A DNA stretch of 64,000 nt from Ruegeria haliotis (lineage in GTDB: Bacteria > Pseudomonadota > Alphaproteobacteria > Rhodobacterales > Rhodobacteraceae): assembly GCF_013377785.1 (NCBI RefSeq), contig NZ_JABXWT010000014.1, positions 54,681-118,680 of the forward strand, given 5' to 3'. Positions within the stretch are counted from its first letter, which is position 1, and the number at the start of each line of letters is the position of its first letter. Both the position numbers and the translations under genes were made by a program. The notes under the pieces were generated by a model. It worked only from the letters and a program-made list of their open reading frames with translations, was not told where the DNA came from and did no database searches. This document shows positions 1 to 9,451 of this stretch, in pieces.

Positions 1-2
1 TT

Positions 3-1475
3 GTCCTGAGTGCCATTCTCGAGGTGCTGGACAGCACGATCGTCAACGTAGCGCTGCCGCATATCCAAGCAGCATTTGGCGCAACGACTGATCAGGCAAC
101 GTGGATTTTGACCAGCTATATCGTCTCGGCCGTGGTTGTCATGCCGCTGACCGGCTTCGTGGCACGGAGGATTGGACGTCGGCGGTTGATCCTGACCGCA
201 GTGACCGGTTTTGCCGCCATGTCAGTGATGTGTGGCCTATCCTGGAGCCTTGAGACCATCGTTGCCTTCCGGTTGGCGCAGGGCATGTTTGGCGCGTTTC
301 TGATCCCTTTATCGCAGTCCATTTTATTCGATTCTTTCCCACGTGAAAAACGCGGGCAGGCGATGGGGATTTTTGGACTAGGTGTTGTGGTGGCCCCGGT
401 CTTGGGGCCGACCGTAGGTGCGCTTCTGACCGAATATTTCTCGTGGCGGATGGTGTTCTTCGTCAACCTGCCTGTGGCGGCCATGGCGCTATTGCTGCTG
501 GCCGGGGAATTGCCAGACGATGAAACTGAGGATGTCAAAATCGATTGGAAGGGCCTTGCGATGCTGGCCGTCGGGATCGGGTGTCTACAGTTCGTTCTGG
601 ATCAGGGGGAAACCAAGGACTGGCTGTCTTCGCGTGTCATTCAGATGACCGTGATAGCCTCGGTTCTCGGGGCGTTAGGGTTTGTCATTCACGCTCTGAC
701 ATCCAAGAATTCGGTCGTTGACCTTCGCCTGTTTGCGGATCGAAACTTTGCCCTGTGTAACCTGATCATTGCCGGGTTTGCCATTTCCCTGTTCGGAGGG
801 ATCGCGATTTTGCCAACATTCGTTCAAAGTCTGCTGAATTATCCTGTCATCGATTCCGGCCTCTTGTTTATTCCACGTGGCCTGACAGCTGGCCTGTCGA
901 TGGTCGCAACCGGAGCAGTGCTGGTCACGCGGTTCGATCCCCGTATGTTGGCGGGTATCGGGCTGTTGCTGACGGCTATCGGGAACTTCATGTTGGGTGC
1001 GCTTAACCTGAATGCAGGCTTCTGGCAGTTGGCTTGGCCGGGCGCGGTCAGTGGGCTGGGCATGGGTCTGGTGTTTGTTCCAATGTCCATCTTGGCCTTT
1101 GAGAGCATCAGCAAAACCCGACAGGACGAGGCCTCGGGCTTGTTTAATGTCACCCGCCAACTGGGGTCGTCTGTTGGTATATCTATTGTCGGTACTTGGG
1201 TCGTTCGTGGGTTGCAGACGAATACCGCCGCGCTGAGTCAGAATGTGACACCGTACAATCCGGCGGCACAAGCTTATCTTCAGCCTTTAGGATTGACACC
1301 AGACAGCGCCGAAGGGGCTGCGATTTTGGGGCAGGAAATCTCGCGGCAGGCCGAGATGATTTCTTACCTCACTGTGTTTAACAATCTGGGAGTAATGGCT
1401 TTGGCAACGATACCCCTGCTGTTCTTCTGCCGGGCCCAAAAGCCGGGAACGCAGGCCGCAGTTCAAGCGCATTAG
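3..1475 (+). CDS. DHA2-family MFS multidrug efflux transporter (5' truncated by window edge)
   Basis: Inner-membrane proton-driven exporter of the 14-helix DHA2 (EmrB/QacA) type. The frame is open from base 3 with no start; the GTG at 24 falls inside helix 1, just before the family motif LDSTIVNVALPHI, so the true start lies upstream of the window. The loop motif GRRIGRRR-like (here GFVARRIGRRRL) and the helix-5 motif GPTVGALL are present, and many hydrophobic segments continue to the C-terminus. It probably partners an EmrA-like adaptor located outside the window. The stop overlaps the end of the convergent crcB gene by four bases. Substrate unknown. Confidence 0.9.
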   Translation, partial: VLSAILEVLDSTIVNVALPHIQAAFGATTDQATWILTSYIVSAVVVMPLTGFVARRIGRRRLILTAVTGFAAMSVMCGLSWSLETIVAFRLAQGMFGAFLIPLSQSILFDSFPREKRGQAMGIFGLGVVVAPVLGPTVGALLTEYFSWRMVFFVNLPVAAMALLLLAGELPDDETEDVKIDWKGLAMLAVGIGCLQFVLDQGETKDWLSSRVIQMTVIASVLGALGFVIHALTSKNSVVDLRLFADRNFALCNLIIAGFAISLFGGIAILPTFVQSLLNYPVIDSGLLFIPRGLTAGLSMVATGAVLVTRFDPRMLAGIGLLLTAIGNFMLGALNLNAGFWQLAWPGAVSGLGMGLVFVPMSILAFESISKTRQDEASGLFNVTRQLGSSVGISIVGTWVVRGLQTNTAALSQNVTPYNPAAQAYLQPLGLTPDSAEGAAILGQEISRQAEMISYLTVFNNLGVMALATIPLLFFCRAQKPGTQAAVQAH

Positions 1476-1834
1476 CGTGTTAAGGTAAGACCCAGCCACA
1501 ACGCGATCCAACACAGGGCAAGGCTGACCATGATGTTAGCTACTGCAACGACAATCGTGCGTTCGCGCCGCAATTCGAGTGATTGATAGGCAAAGCTGGA
1601 GAAGGTGGTAAAGCCGCCACAAAACCCGAAAACCAAACGCTTTTCTTCGTCACCCATTTCCACGGCTCCACCTAGATAACCGATCCAAAGCCCAAGCAGC
1701 AGGCTGCCCAGTACGTTCACGATCAAAGTGGAAAGTGGCAGGTCGTGATTGACCCGCAATGCAAGCCAATGCCGCAGAACAGCGCCTAAACCACCGCCCA
1801 AACCAAACATCGCGTGCAAGTAGATGTCCGTCAT
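1472..1834 (-). CDS. crcB: Fluoride efflux channel CrcB/Fluc, subunit 1
   Basis: 120 residues, the usual Fluc length, with four hydrophobic helices. Fluc proteins form dual-topology dimers that let fluoride leave the cytoplasm. Family landmarks are GGGLGAVLRHW near the N-terminus, the N residue of STLIVNVLGS, and GFCGGFTTFSSF in the third helix that carries the phenylalanines and the central sodium site. Its start overlaps the stop of the second crcB gene (ATGA), so the two are co-translated, as is usual for paired heteromeric Fluc subunits. Confidence 0.93.
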   Translation of the reverse strand: MTDIYLHAMFGLGGGLGAVLRHWLALRVNHDLPLSTLIVNVLGSLLLGLWIGYLGGAVEMGDEEKRLVFGFCGGFTTFSSFAYQSLELRRERTIVVAVANIMVSLALCWIALWLGLTLTR

Positions 1835-2199
1835 TCCGCGCGCCGCCCGGAATGAAAGCGACGGCCTATGGCTTCACCCAAGATTGCAGCGGCAAGGCCA
1901 AAGAGTATTTCCAGACTTGCGGCGGCAGGGACGGCCCAGATGTTGGTATCGACCATGACTTCAAGTTCAGCGACAAATGACGAAAAGGTGGACAGACCGC
2001 CGCAAAACCCGACCGCGCCCAGATGCAGAACATGGGCATGGACACGGTGGCGCACCGAGTAGAGCCAGCCCAGAACGAGGCATGCTGCCACGTTGATGCC
2101 GAAGGTTGCTGTCAGAAATGGAACACCGGGGATCTCCAGCGAAAAGGCCTCGCGCAGCAGAGAGCCAGCAGCTCCGCCGACAAACACGGCCAAAAACAT
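1831..2199 (-). CDS. crcB: Fluoride efflux channel CrcB/Fluc, subunit 2
   Basis: Second Fluc paralogue. Landmarks are GGAAGSLLREAF, FGINVAACLVLG and GFCGGLSTFSSFV. I chose the start at 2199 because it gives 122 residues, the family length. The frame is open further upstream to 2376, with ATGs at 2277 and 2376 that would add a charged, non-membrane tail; neither has a convincing ribosome binding site, so the exact start is uncertain. It is the first gene of a two-gene crcB operon. I did not see the conserved fluoride riboswitch upstream. Confidence 0.87.
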   Translation of the reverse strand: MFLAVFVGGAAGSLLREAFSLEIPGVPFLTATFGINVAACLVLGWLYSVRHRVHAHVLHLGAVGFCGGLSTFSSFVAELEVMVDTNIWAVPAAASLEILFGLAAAILGEAIGRRFHSGRRAE

Positions 2200-2473
2200 C
2201 AGGGTCCGGCCTTGGTTTGTTGGTCGGGATTTGGTCTCTGCCAAGGATACGGCCTCGCTGCGTGGTCTGATCGGCATACAGAGTGTCCCGGTCCGGATCA
2301 ACAGGTGCCAAACCTGTAACGCCGTTTCACGATTTTGTCTGTGCGGAGAGCTATTCCCACAAATGCTTGCAATCAAACGCCGATCTGTTCCACTTTGGGT
2401 TCGATATCTGGGCGTCTTAGTCCCAGACAGTCAAGGCCACGCGAAGTTTCCGCGTCACCCAGGGAGATCAGGA

Positions 2474-4054
2474 ATGTTTGTACGCAGGCTCTATTATTTT
2501 CTGAGTTATGTGTGTCTGCCGTTGGTGGCAATCTGGGGTTTTTTCTGGCCACCGGCGCATTGGCTTTTGTTTTTTCTTGTACCCTATGCGGTCGTCGGTC
2601 TCTACGACATGCTGACGACCAAGCACAACGTGCTGAACAACTATCCGGTCTTAGGTCATTTCCGTTACATGCTGGAATTTGTCAGCCCGGAAATCCGCCA
2701 GTATTTTGTGGAAACCAACGAAAGTGGCCGACCCTACAACAGGATTATTCGGGCACTAGTGTATTCCCGAGCAAAGGGGCAGGTGGATACACAGGCTTTT
2801 GGCACGCAATACGACATCATGACCGTTGGATATCACCGCGCCAATCACTCAATGGCGCCCAAGGACGTATCAGAGAGCGAAGAGCGCGTCATGCTGGGCG
2901 GACCGCAATGCGAAAAACCCTACAGCGCCTCGCGCCTGAATGTCTCGGCCATGAGTTTCGGAGCGCTCAGCGCGAACGCGATCCGCGCATTGAACGGTGG
3001 CGCCAAAGACGGTGGATTTGCCCACAACACGGGTGAGGGCGGTCTGTCGCCGCATCATCTGGCCGAAGGCGGTGACATCATCTGGCAGATTGGCACCGGT
3101 TATTTCGGGTGCCGCACTCCCGAGGGTGGATTCGACAAGGATGCCTTTGCTGAAAAGGCTAAAAAGGACGTGGTCAAAGCGATTGAGATCAAGCTGTCCC
3201 AAGGTGCAAAGCCTTCGCACGGCGGCGTCTTGCCCGCCGCAAAGGTCGATCAGGAAATCGCCGAGATCCGCGGTGTTCCGGAACATCAGGATGTCATCTC
3301 TCCGCCGATTCATTCAGCTTTCGAAGGGCCGACTGGCCTGATGAACTTTGTGCAACACTTGCGAGAGATGTCAGGTGGCAAGCCCATCGGGTTCAAGCTG
3401 TGCATTGGTAATCCGTCAGAATTCATGGCCATCTGCAAGGCTATGCTAGAGACTGGAATTCTGCCGGACTTCATCACCATAGATGGATCCGAGGGTGGCA
3501 CCGGGGCGGCACCGGTTGAGTTCACCAATCGTCTGGGCATGCCATTGAACGAAGCCTTGATCTTTGTGAACAATTGCCTGCGCGGTGTCGGTCTGCGCGA
3601 CAAGATCCGGATCATCTGTTCGGGTAAAGTGGCAACCGGATACGATATGGTAGAAAAATTCGCGCTTGGTGCGGACATGTGCAATGCGGCGCGCGCCATG
3701 ATGTTTGCCGTGGGCTGTATTCAGGCCTTGCATTGCAACACGAATCGCTGCCCTTCGGGCGTCGCCACGCAGGACCCGATCCGGGGCCGGGCAGTGAATG
3801 TTCCGCAAAAACGGCAGCGTGTTCATCGCTTTCATGACGCCACACTGGAAAGCTTCCGAGAGTTGTTGGGGGCGATGGGCAAGGCAAAGGTTTCGGATCT
3901 GAGTCCGGGCGACATCCGACGCCGCACAGCGGACGAACGCGAACGATCCTATGCCGAGCTTTATATGTGTCTCGATGACGGGGTACTGCTGACCGATACC
4001 ATCCCGCAGGAGTTTGCGGCTGACTGGAAACGTGCCTCGGCTGACCACTTTTAA
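2474..4054 (+). CDS. FMN-binding glutamate synthase-like protein, membrane-anchored
   Basis: 526 residues from ATG 2474, preceded by GGAGATCAGGA; the frame is open upstream to 2093 but that part is antisense to crcB. Two hydrophobic segments lie at residues about 5-50. The rest matches the FMN and iron-sulfur domain of the glutamate synthase large subunit: MSFGALS, a glycine-rich stretch with NTGEGGLSPHH, GGVLPAAKV, IDGSEGGTGAAP, and a cysteine cluster near CNTNRCPSGVATQ. The glutaminase domain of true GltB is absent, so this is the stand-alone family whose electron donor and substrate are not established. Upstream is the divergent crcB pair. Confidence 0.9.
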   Translation: MFVRRLYYFLSYVCLPLVAIWGFFWPPAHWLLFFLVPYAVVGLYDMLTTKHNVLNNYPVLGHFRYMLEFVSPEIRQYFVETNESGRPYNRIIRALVYSRAKGQVDTQAFGTQYDIMTVGYHRANHSMAPKDVSESEERVMLGGPQCEKPYSASRLNVSAMSFGALSANAIRALNGGAKDGGFAHNTGEGGLSPHHLAEGGDIIWQIGTGYFGCRTPEGGFDKDAFAEKAKKDVVKAIEIKLSQGAKPSHGGVLPAAKVDQEIAEIRGVPEHQDVISPPIHSAFEGPTGLMNFVQHLREMSGGKPIGFKLCIGNPSEFMAICKAMLETGILPDFITIDGSEGGTGAAPVEFTNRLGMPLNEALIFVNNCLRGVGLRDKIRIICSGKVATGYDMVEKFALGADMCNAARAMMFAVGCIQALHCNTNRCPSGVATQDPIRGRAVNVPQKRQRVHRFHDATLESFRELLGAMGKAKVSDLSPGDIRRRTADERERSYAELYMCLDDGVLLTDTIPQEFAADWKRASADHF

Positions 4055-4108
4055 TTTTTTTTGCACCATTGCCAAGGATTGACCTTTCTCATCCGTCTTA
4101 CAAACGTG

Positions 4109-4654
4109 ATGCGGATGAAAACTTCGGATGAAGACTTGGCCATGGCGGCGGCTAACGGTGATGCTGATGCGTTCGCCACTCTTTTGGCGCGCCATTATGA
4201 TCGCGTGTTCCGTCTGGCGTTTCGTCTGACTGGACAGGCCGAGCGGGCCGAGGATCTGACGCAGGACATCTGCGCCGCGTTACCGACCAAAATCGCGGGG
4301 TTCAGGGCGCAGGCAAAATTCACCACTTGGCTGTATCGGGTGGTCGTCAATGCCGCTGAAGACGCCCGCCGCCGCCATGTCACTCATGACCGTGCTGCTG
4401 CGGGTTGGGGAGATTTCGAACGCATGCGGCGCGCTGAGGAAGCTGAGGCGGCAGACGCTGTGGATTGGCTTCATCGTGCAATGAGGGACCTGCCGCAAGA
4501 GTTACAGGATACATTGGCCCTGACGCTGGACGACGAGCTGACTCATGCCGATGCGGCCGAAGTGCTTGGAATTTCCGAAGGCACGGTATCTTGGCGAATG
4601 TCGGAGATACGCAAACGCTTGCGGGCGATGCGACAAGAGGAGCTGGCGCAATGA
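4109..4654 (+). CDS. ECF-type RNA polymerase sigma factor
   Basis: 181 residues from ATG 4109; the frame extends to 4061, but the first 16 residues have no sigma homology. Region 2 is seen in ANGDADAFATLLARHYDRVFRLAFRL and the DLTQD core-binding motif (each shown only in part), region 4 in a C-terminal helix-turn-helix, THADAAEVLGISEGTVSWRM. It directs RNA polymerase to a small regulon. The stop overlaps the ATG of the vWA gene (ATGA), so the two proteins are made together. The neighbour is the likely anti-sigma or signal receptor. Length is typical of ECF sigmas. Confidence 0.9.
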   Translation: MRMKTSDEDLAMAAANGDADAFATLLARHYDRVFRLAFRLTGQAERAEDLTQDICAALPTKIAGFRAQAKFTTWLYRVVVNAAEDARRRHVTHDRAAAGWGDFERMRRAEEAEAADAVDWLHRAMRDLPQELQDTLALTLDDELTHADAAEVLGISEGTVSWRMSEIRKRLRAMRQEELAQ

Positions 4655-6615
4655 CAGACGATCTTGATGACCTGAAGGCACTGATGACCGCGGCAACCCC
4701 GGCGCCGGATGCAAGCCGCCGTGTGGAAAATCTGGATATGGCACAGAAAAACTTCGCTTGCGCCCAAGGATCGCGTGCCGGGATGCGTCCCACTGTTGTG
4801 CGAGGCCCGATGGCCCGCCTGACAGAAGGAGCGAAATCCATGTTGAATGCCCTCTCACATCGCGGTGCGTTGACGGCGACAACCGCAATTGCTGCCGTTG
4901 CTTTGGTAATGATCGTGCCGCAGACCCGGGATATTGTTGTGAGTCCCACGTCTTGGACCGAAAGCCGGAGGCCGGAGGCACAACCTGAGCCCTCGGAGGC
5001 TGACCAAGAATACAGTCCTTTGGGAGGGACGTCTGAGGCACCCCTCGTTGAGGCCCCGGTTGCTATTGAAGAAGAAGTCGCGCCGCCGCCGAGCCAATCC
5101 CCCAACGTTCGGCTGTCTAAGGACGCTGCGCGTTTTGGCATCGCTAGCGATTCTTTGTATGGGAATGAAGCCCGATCGTCGGTTGCACCAACCTTTAGGG
5201 ACGACAGCGTTGCATCAAGCCCAAACACCGAGGCATTTGCCAATTCTGATGTGAACCCGCTGAAAGTGACGGCTGATGACCCGGTTTCGACATTCTCAAT
5301 TGATGTTGATACCGCCTCCTACTCCATCATCCGGTCGTCATTGATGAACGGCCAACTGCCACCCGAAGATGCGGTGCGGGTTGAGGAGATGGTGAATTAT
5401 TTCCCCTACAACTACCCTGCTCCGGCAGAGGGCGTTCCGTTCCGGCCCACAATAACGGTTTCACCAACACCGTGGAACGAGGGTACACAGCTTGTGCATA
5501 TCGGCATTCAGGGGGTTTTGCCTGAGATTGATAGTCGCTCGCCCCTGAACCTTGTTTTTCTGATCGATACGTCGGGATCGATGCAGGATGCTGACAAACT
5601 GCCTTTGCTGAAGCAGTCGTTCCGCTTGTTATTGTCTGAACTGAGACCCGACGATCAGGTGTCCATCGTTACTTACGCAGGCAGTGCCGGACAGGTTTTG
5701 GAACCGACCGATGCATCTGAGCGCACAAAAATTCTGACCGCTTTGGAGCAGTTGGAGGCGGGTGGCTCGACTGCCGGGCAGGCGGGTCTACAGCAAGCTT
5801 ATCAAGTCGCCGAAGGTATGGCAGCGGACGGAGAAGTGACTCGTGTAATTTTGGCCACGGATGGCGATTTCAACGTGGGTTTGTCCGACCCGGATGCACT
5901 GAAGGATTTCATATCCCGCAAGCGTGACAGTGGTACTTTCCTGAGTGTTCTTGGTTTTGGACGTGGCAATCTGGATGACGCGACGATGCAGGCGTTGGCG
6001 CAGAACGGGAACGGGCAGGCGGCCTATGTCGACACACTGAGCGAGGCACAAAAAGTGCTGGTCGACCAATTGACGGGCGCTTTGTTCCCCATTGCCAACG
6101 ATGTAAAGATCCAAGTCGAATTCAACCCGGCCCAAATTGCTGAATATCGTCTGATCGGCTATGAAACCCGGACCTTACGGCGTGAGGATTTCTCGAATGA
6201 CAAGGTTGATGCGGGTGATATCGGTGCAGGCCATAGCGTAACTGCGATTTACGAAGTAACACCAGTGGGTTCCGATGCGATCCGCAATGGGCCACTGCGC
6301 TATTCGGCCAATCAGGCACCGGAAGAAGCTGAAGAAATCGGCTTTTTCAAACTACGCTATAAAATACCCGGCGCTGACCAAAGTCAGTTGATCGAGCAAC
6401 CGATCCTACCGGATCAGGGGGTAAGGGGCGACGATGTGGAATTCTCCTACGCGATCGCAGGTTTTGGGCAATTGCTGCGTGGAGGTGCCTATCTGGGGAA
6501 TTGGTCGTATGATGACGCAATAGCTTTGGCAACTGCGGCCAAAGGGGATGATCCGTTCGGATACCGGGCAGAGGCCGTCACCTTGATGCGCTTGGCGCAG
6601 ACGCTGTCACGATAA
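4651..6615 (+). CDS. YfbK-like von Willebrand factor A membrane protein, possible anti-sigma fusion
   Basis: 654 residues from ATG 4651, overlapping the sigma-factor stop; a longer frame to 4465 only covers the sigma gene. About 70 cytoplasmic residues (starting MTDDLDDLKALM) resemble the soluble end of anti-sigma proteins; one membrane helix follows at about 74-92, then an acidic proline-rich linker. A YfbK-type N domain (FSIDVDTASYS) is followed by a vWA domain with an intact MIDAS motif (DTSGS, D about residue 305) and a C-terminal DUF3520-type region. The vWA part likely binds a ligand through a metal ion in the periplasm. The anti-sigma role is inferred from position only. Confidence 0.87.
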   Translation: MTDDLDDLKALMTAATPAPDASRRVENLDMAQKNFACAQGSRAGMRPTVVRGPMARLTEGAKSMLNALSHRGALTATTAIAAVALVMIVPQTRDIVVSPTSWTESRRPEAQPEPSEADQEYSPLGGTSEAPLVEAPVAIEEEVAPPPSQSPNVRLSKDAARFGIASDSLYGNEARSSVAPTFRDDSVASSPNTEAFANSDVNPLKVTADDPVSTFSIDVDTASYSIIRSSLMNGQLPPEDAVRVEEMVNYFPYNYPAPAEGVPFRPTITVSPTPWNEGTQLVHIGIQGVLPEIDSRSPLNLVFLIDTSGSMQDADKLPLLKQSFRLLLSELRPDDQVSIVTYAGSAGQVLEPTDASERTKILTALEQLEAGGSTAGQAGLQQAYQVAEGMAADGEVTRVILATDGDFNVGLSDPDALKDFISRKRDSGTFLSVLGFGRGNLDDATMQALAQNGNGQAAYVDTLSEAQKVLVDQLTGALFPIANDVKIQVEFNPAQIAEYRLIGYETRTLRREDFSNDKVDAGDIGAGHSVTAIYEVTPVGSDAIRNGPLRYSANQAPEEAEEIGFFKLRYKIPGADQSQLIEQPILPDQGVRGDDVEFSYAIAGFGQLLRGGAYLGNWSYDDAIALATAAKGDDPFGYRAEAVTLMRLAQTLSR

Positions 6616-6619
6616 ACCC

Positions 6620-6653
6620 AAAGGGCGGGTTGCTGTACTGCAGCCCGCCCTTT
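6620..6653. terminator. Bidirectional intrinsic terminator between convergent genes
   Basis: Inverted repeat AAAGGGCGGG to CCCGCCCTTT, extended inward by TTGC/GCAG with one G-T pair, around a six-base loop. It lies between the stop of the vWA gene and the stop of the convergent lipoprotein gene. The A-run and T-run at the stem ends let it work on both strands. Confidence 0.85.
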
Positions 6654-6659
6654 GCACCA

Positions 6660-7316
6660 TCAGTAAGGGGAAGTCCGTGGATTGTTCACGGCATGAGAGT
6701 TGATCTTACGAATGCTCCATTCAACGGCATCGCGCATCGTCTTCCCAAGGGCGTCATCGAACGCCCTGACCAAATCCGGGGTCTGATCGCTGGCAGCGAC
6801 CACATTTTCCTGGAACGAGCTTGAGGCAATGATCTTGTCTTCGAACTCGTCAATGATCTTGATGTTCATGCGAACTTCGATGCGCACGGTTTTTGCGTTT
6901 TCGGTATCGGCAACCACAATGCCCTGAAACTCGCGCAGGTCCGGAACGATGACGTAATCGGCGCGCAACCCAACGGTCGAGCGCCCAACCGCCGCCACCT
7001 TGCCGGAGTTCTCATAGCTTTCTACCAACAGCGCCTGAACGATCAGCGGTGCGCGATCCACCCAACGCGCGCGGGGCAGATACTGCACTTGCAGGCGTGT
7101 TGGTTGTACCGCGATCTGATCGGTGTTGACCGCCGCCGTCGCAGTTGGTTCCTGAACAACGATCTGTTTTTGAATACGAGGCAGCGAAGAAGAAAACGTG
7201 CTTTTGGGTGACAACAGATACAGATCGTTGGGTTTGGCGGCCTGCTTCAAGGTCCCCAAACCGGCGCAGCCGCCCAATGACGCAACCAACAGGGTCATAA
7301 GAAATGGCCTAATCAT
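6660..7316 (-). CDS. ABC-type transport auxiliary lipoprotein (PqiC/LptE-like)
   Basis: 218 residues with a lipoprotein signal: hydrophobic N-terminus, lipobox LGGC, lipidated Cys about residue 17. The mature part begins with the NDLYLLSP pattern of the ABC-type transport auxiliary lipoprotein family, which works with MCE proteins at the outer membrane or in the periplasm. Last gene of the lipid-transport operon, overlapping the MCE gene stop by four bases. Its presence makes the operon resemble pqi/let or Rhizobium-type lipid importers as much as classical mla, which uses MlaC and MlaA instead. Confidence 0.85.
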   Translation of the reverse strand: MIRPFLMTLLVASLGGCAGLGTLKQAAKPNDLYLLSPKSTFSSSLPRIQKQIVVQEPTATAAVNTDQIAVQPTRLQVQYLPRARWVDRAPLIVQALLVESYENSGKVAAVGRSTVGLRADYVIVPDLREFQGIVVADTENAKTVRIEVRMNIKIIDEFEDKIIASSSFQENVVAASDQTPDLVRAFDDALGKTMRDAVEWSIRKINSHAVNNPRTSPY

Positions 7317-8629
7317 TGACGGAACTCCGATGCTTGGGTGCCCAATAGGAAGCGCGCGGGGTCGCGCTCGATCTTGTCTACAAGACGATCCAGGCTGATG
7401 ACCAGTCGCTGGGATTCTTCGACAAACCGAACGAATTGTGGCAGGCCTACACGCAGGAAGTCCGACACTTGCCGACGGTTACTTTGGACGATGCCATCAA
7501 TCGTTCCCAGCAACTCGGATGCAGAGTTTGAGGCACTGAGGACATCATCAGAAATTTTATCGATTTTCTCGGTGATGTTTGAAACCGTGGTGGTGACCTG
7601 GTTCGCCGCTTTGCGAATATCTTCCGCAACTGGTGCCACATCTTCTTTCATCACCCGATTGGCCGATTTAAAGGCAGTTTCAGCCGAAGTCAGCGCGCCT
7701 TTTGCTGTATCCATAGCTGATGTGATCGAGCCCAGCGTGGTGTTCGCATTCAACACCGTCTCAGTCACGACACCCAATGTCACGCTACCTTCATCCGACA
7801 GCCGGGTCAGGCGTTCCGCCAGTTGCGAGCCACGCTCGATGAAGGGTTTCAGGTCCTCTTTGATCACTGTGTTCGCGGTGGCCAGCGTCTCTTTGGCCCC
7901 GTCCAGCGTCACCTTGGCAGAATCCGACGCAGTCTTGATGCTTTTAAGTGTTTCGGTGCCAGTGGTCAGCGTGGTTTCGGCTTTTTCGATCAACGGGTCC
8001 AATCGTTTGGTGAAGGCGCCGATGTCTTTAGCCGCACCGCCGATATCACTGGACACGGATTCGAAATCCGACATGGTTTTGTCCAACCGCCCGGTAGCAG
8101 AAGCCAGGTTTTCCAAGATGTCGGACACAGCCTTGCGGTTTTTTTCATCCACGACCGAATTCAACTCTTTCAATAATGTGATGGCCTCATCCAGCACCTT
8201 GGGCGCGCCTTCGAACAGAGATTGGATCGCACTGCGTTTGCTTTTGATTACGCTATCTTGAGGCAACCGCTCGGCGGACGCTGATCCACCGGTCAGTTCG
8301 ACATATCCGACGCCGGTGACACCAAGAGATTGCAATTGTGCGACCGTTTCAGCGGTAACAGGGATATCGGCATCCACTTCGATCCGAACCCGCACCTTCG
8401 AGGGGTTTTTGTCATCCAGATTCAGCGAAATCACTTGTCCTACGGGCAGGCCATTGTAGCTGACCCCACCCGCCGCAGACAGGCCCGAGACGTTATCGAA
8501 CAGCACGTCGTAATAGGCATATTGGCGGCTCACTTCGAATTTGGCGAGCCACAGGAAAAAGCCGAACGCGCCCAGAAGACCCGCAAGGGTGAACGCGCCG
8601 ATCAGGATATAATTCGCTCGGGTTTCCAT
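7313..8629 (-). CDS. MCE/MlaD-family lipid-binding protein
   Basis: 438 residues from ATG 8629 with AGAGG upstream; the longer frame to 8701 overlaps the ATPase gene. One N-terminal helix (LIGAFTLAGLLGAFGFFLW) anchors it in the inner membrane. A single MCE domain follows (YYDVLFDNVSGLS, GVSYNGLPVGQV, VTGVGYVEL). The long remainder is alanine, threonine, serine and aspartate rich with heptad character, consistent with the helical barrel that forms a lipid tunnel in hexameric MCE proteins. It works with the neighbouring permease and ATPase. Confidence 0.9.
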   Translation of the reverse strand: METRANYILIGAFTLAGLLGAFGFFLWLAKFEVSRQYAYYDVLFDNVSGLSAAGGVSYNGLPVGQVISLNLDDKNPSKVRVRIEVDADIPVTAETVAQLQSLGVTGVGYVELTGGSASAERLPQDSVIKSKRSAIQSLFEGAPKVLDEAITLLKELNSVVDEKNRKAVSDILENLASATGRLDKTMSDFESVSSDIGGAAKDIGAFTKRLDPLIEKAETTLTTGTETLKSIKTASDSAKVTLDGAKETLATANTVIKEDLKPFIERGSQLAERLTRLSDEGSVTLGVVTETVLNANTTLGSITSAMDTAKGALTSAETAFKSANRVMKEDVAPVAEDIRKAANQVTTTVSNITEKIDKISDDVLSASNSASELLGTIDGIVQSNRRQVSDFLRVGLPQFVRFVEESQRLVISLDRLVDKIERDPARFLLGTQASEFRQ

Positions 8630-8634
8630 TGCCT

Positions 8635-9450
8635 CTACCTGTCCTGTCCCTTCTGTTGCGCCGCGCGGGCGCGGGGACCTGTGAAGTATTCCTTGACCCA
8701 AGGATGATCGACCTTGGTCATGTCTTCAATCGGACCTTCAACCAGCACGCGTTTTTCTGCAAGCACTGCAACACGGTCACAGATGGCATAAAGGCTGTCC
8801 AGATCATGGGTTACCATGAACACTGTCAGGCCAAGCGCCTGCTGTAGCTCTCCGATCAACTCATCATAGGCGGCGGCCCCGATCGGATCCAAACCTGCGG
8901 TGGGTTCGTCCAGAAACACAATCTCGGGGTCCAGCGAGAGGGCCCGCGCCAAAGCGGCGCGTTTGCGCATGCCGCCCGACAATTCAGACGGGAACTTTCC
9001 ACAGCTCAGTTGCGGCAAACCCACCAGGCTGATCTTGAGCGCCCCAAGCGCCTCCATCAATTTTTCGCTAATTCCTGTGTGCTCGCGCAGCGGGGCCATC
9101 ACGTTTTGCAGCACGGTCAGCGAGGAAAACAATGCCCCGTCCTGAAAAGCCACACCCCAATGTCGTTCAATCCTGCGCCGGTCTTCCTCAGGGCCGTTCA
9201 GGACATCAACGCCCAAAACCTCGATGCTGCCGGCGGCGGGTGTGTTCAGGCCAACAATCGTGCGCAGCAGAACTGATTTGCCGGTGCCTGATCCGCCAAC
9301 GATGCCCAAAACTTCGCCACGCCAGACGTCGAGATCCAGATCATCATGCACTACCTGTTGGCCGAACTGGTTTCTAAGGCCGCGCACGCGGATCACAGCC
9401 TCGCGTTGCGCGTCAGCCTGTGCCATTTGCTGCTGAACAGTGCCATCCAT
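8635..9450 (-). CDS. MlaF-like ABC transporter ATP-binding protein
   Basis: 271 residues from ATG 9450; the longer frame to 9501 overlaps the permease. Walker A GGSGTGKSV, signature LSGGMRKRAALARAL and Walker B IVFLDEPTAGLDP followed by VTHDLDS are intact. The RKR after the signature is typical of MlaF/Ttg2A proteins. It powers lipid movement through the MlaE-like permease and the MCE ring. Only one base separates it from the permease stop and five from the MCE start, so it is strongly coupled. Confidence 0.92.
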   Translation of the reverse strand: MDGTVQQQMAQADAQREAVIRVRGLRNQFGQQVVHDDLDLDVWRGEVLGIVGGSGTGKSVLLRTIVGLNTPAAGSIEVLGVDVLNGPEEDRRRIERHWGVAFQDGALFSSLTVLQNVMAPLREHTGISEKLMEALGALKISLVGLPQLSCGKFPSELSGGMRKRAALARALSLDPEIVFLDEPTAGLDPIGAAAYDELIGELQQALGLTVFMVTHDLDSLYAICDRVAVLAEKRVLVEGPIEDMTKVDHPWVKEYFTGPRARAAQQKGQDR

Positions 9451-9451
9451 G

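Noticed and set aside
2301..2317. Hairpin ACAGGT-GCCAA-ACCTGT resembling a tRNA anticodon arm or a riboswitch stem upstream of crcB
   Set aside because: No matching acceptor, D or T arms are nearby, and the conserved core of the fluoride riboswitch was not seen.
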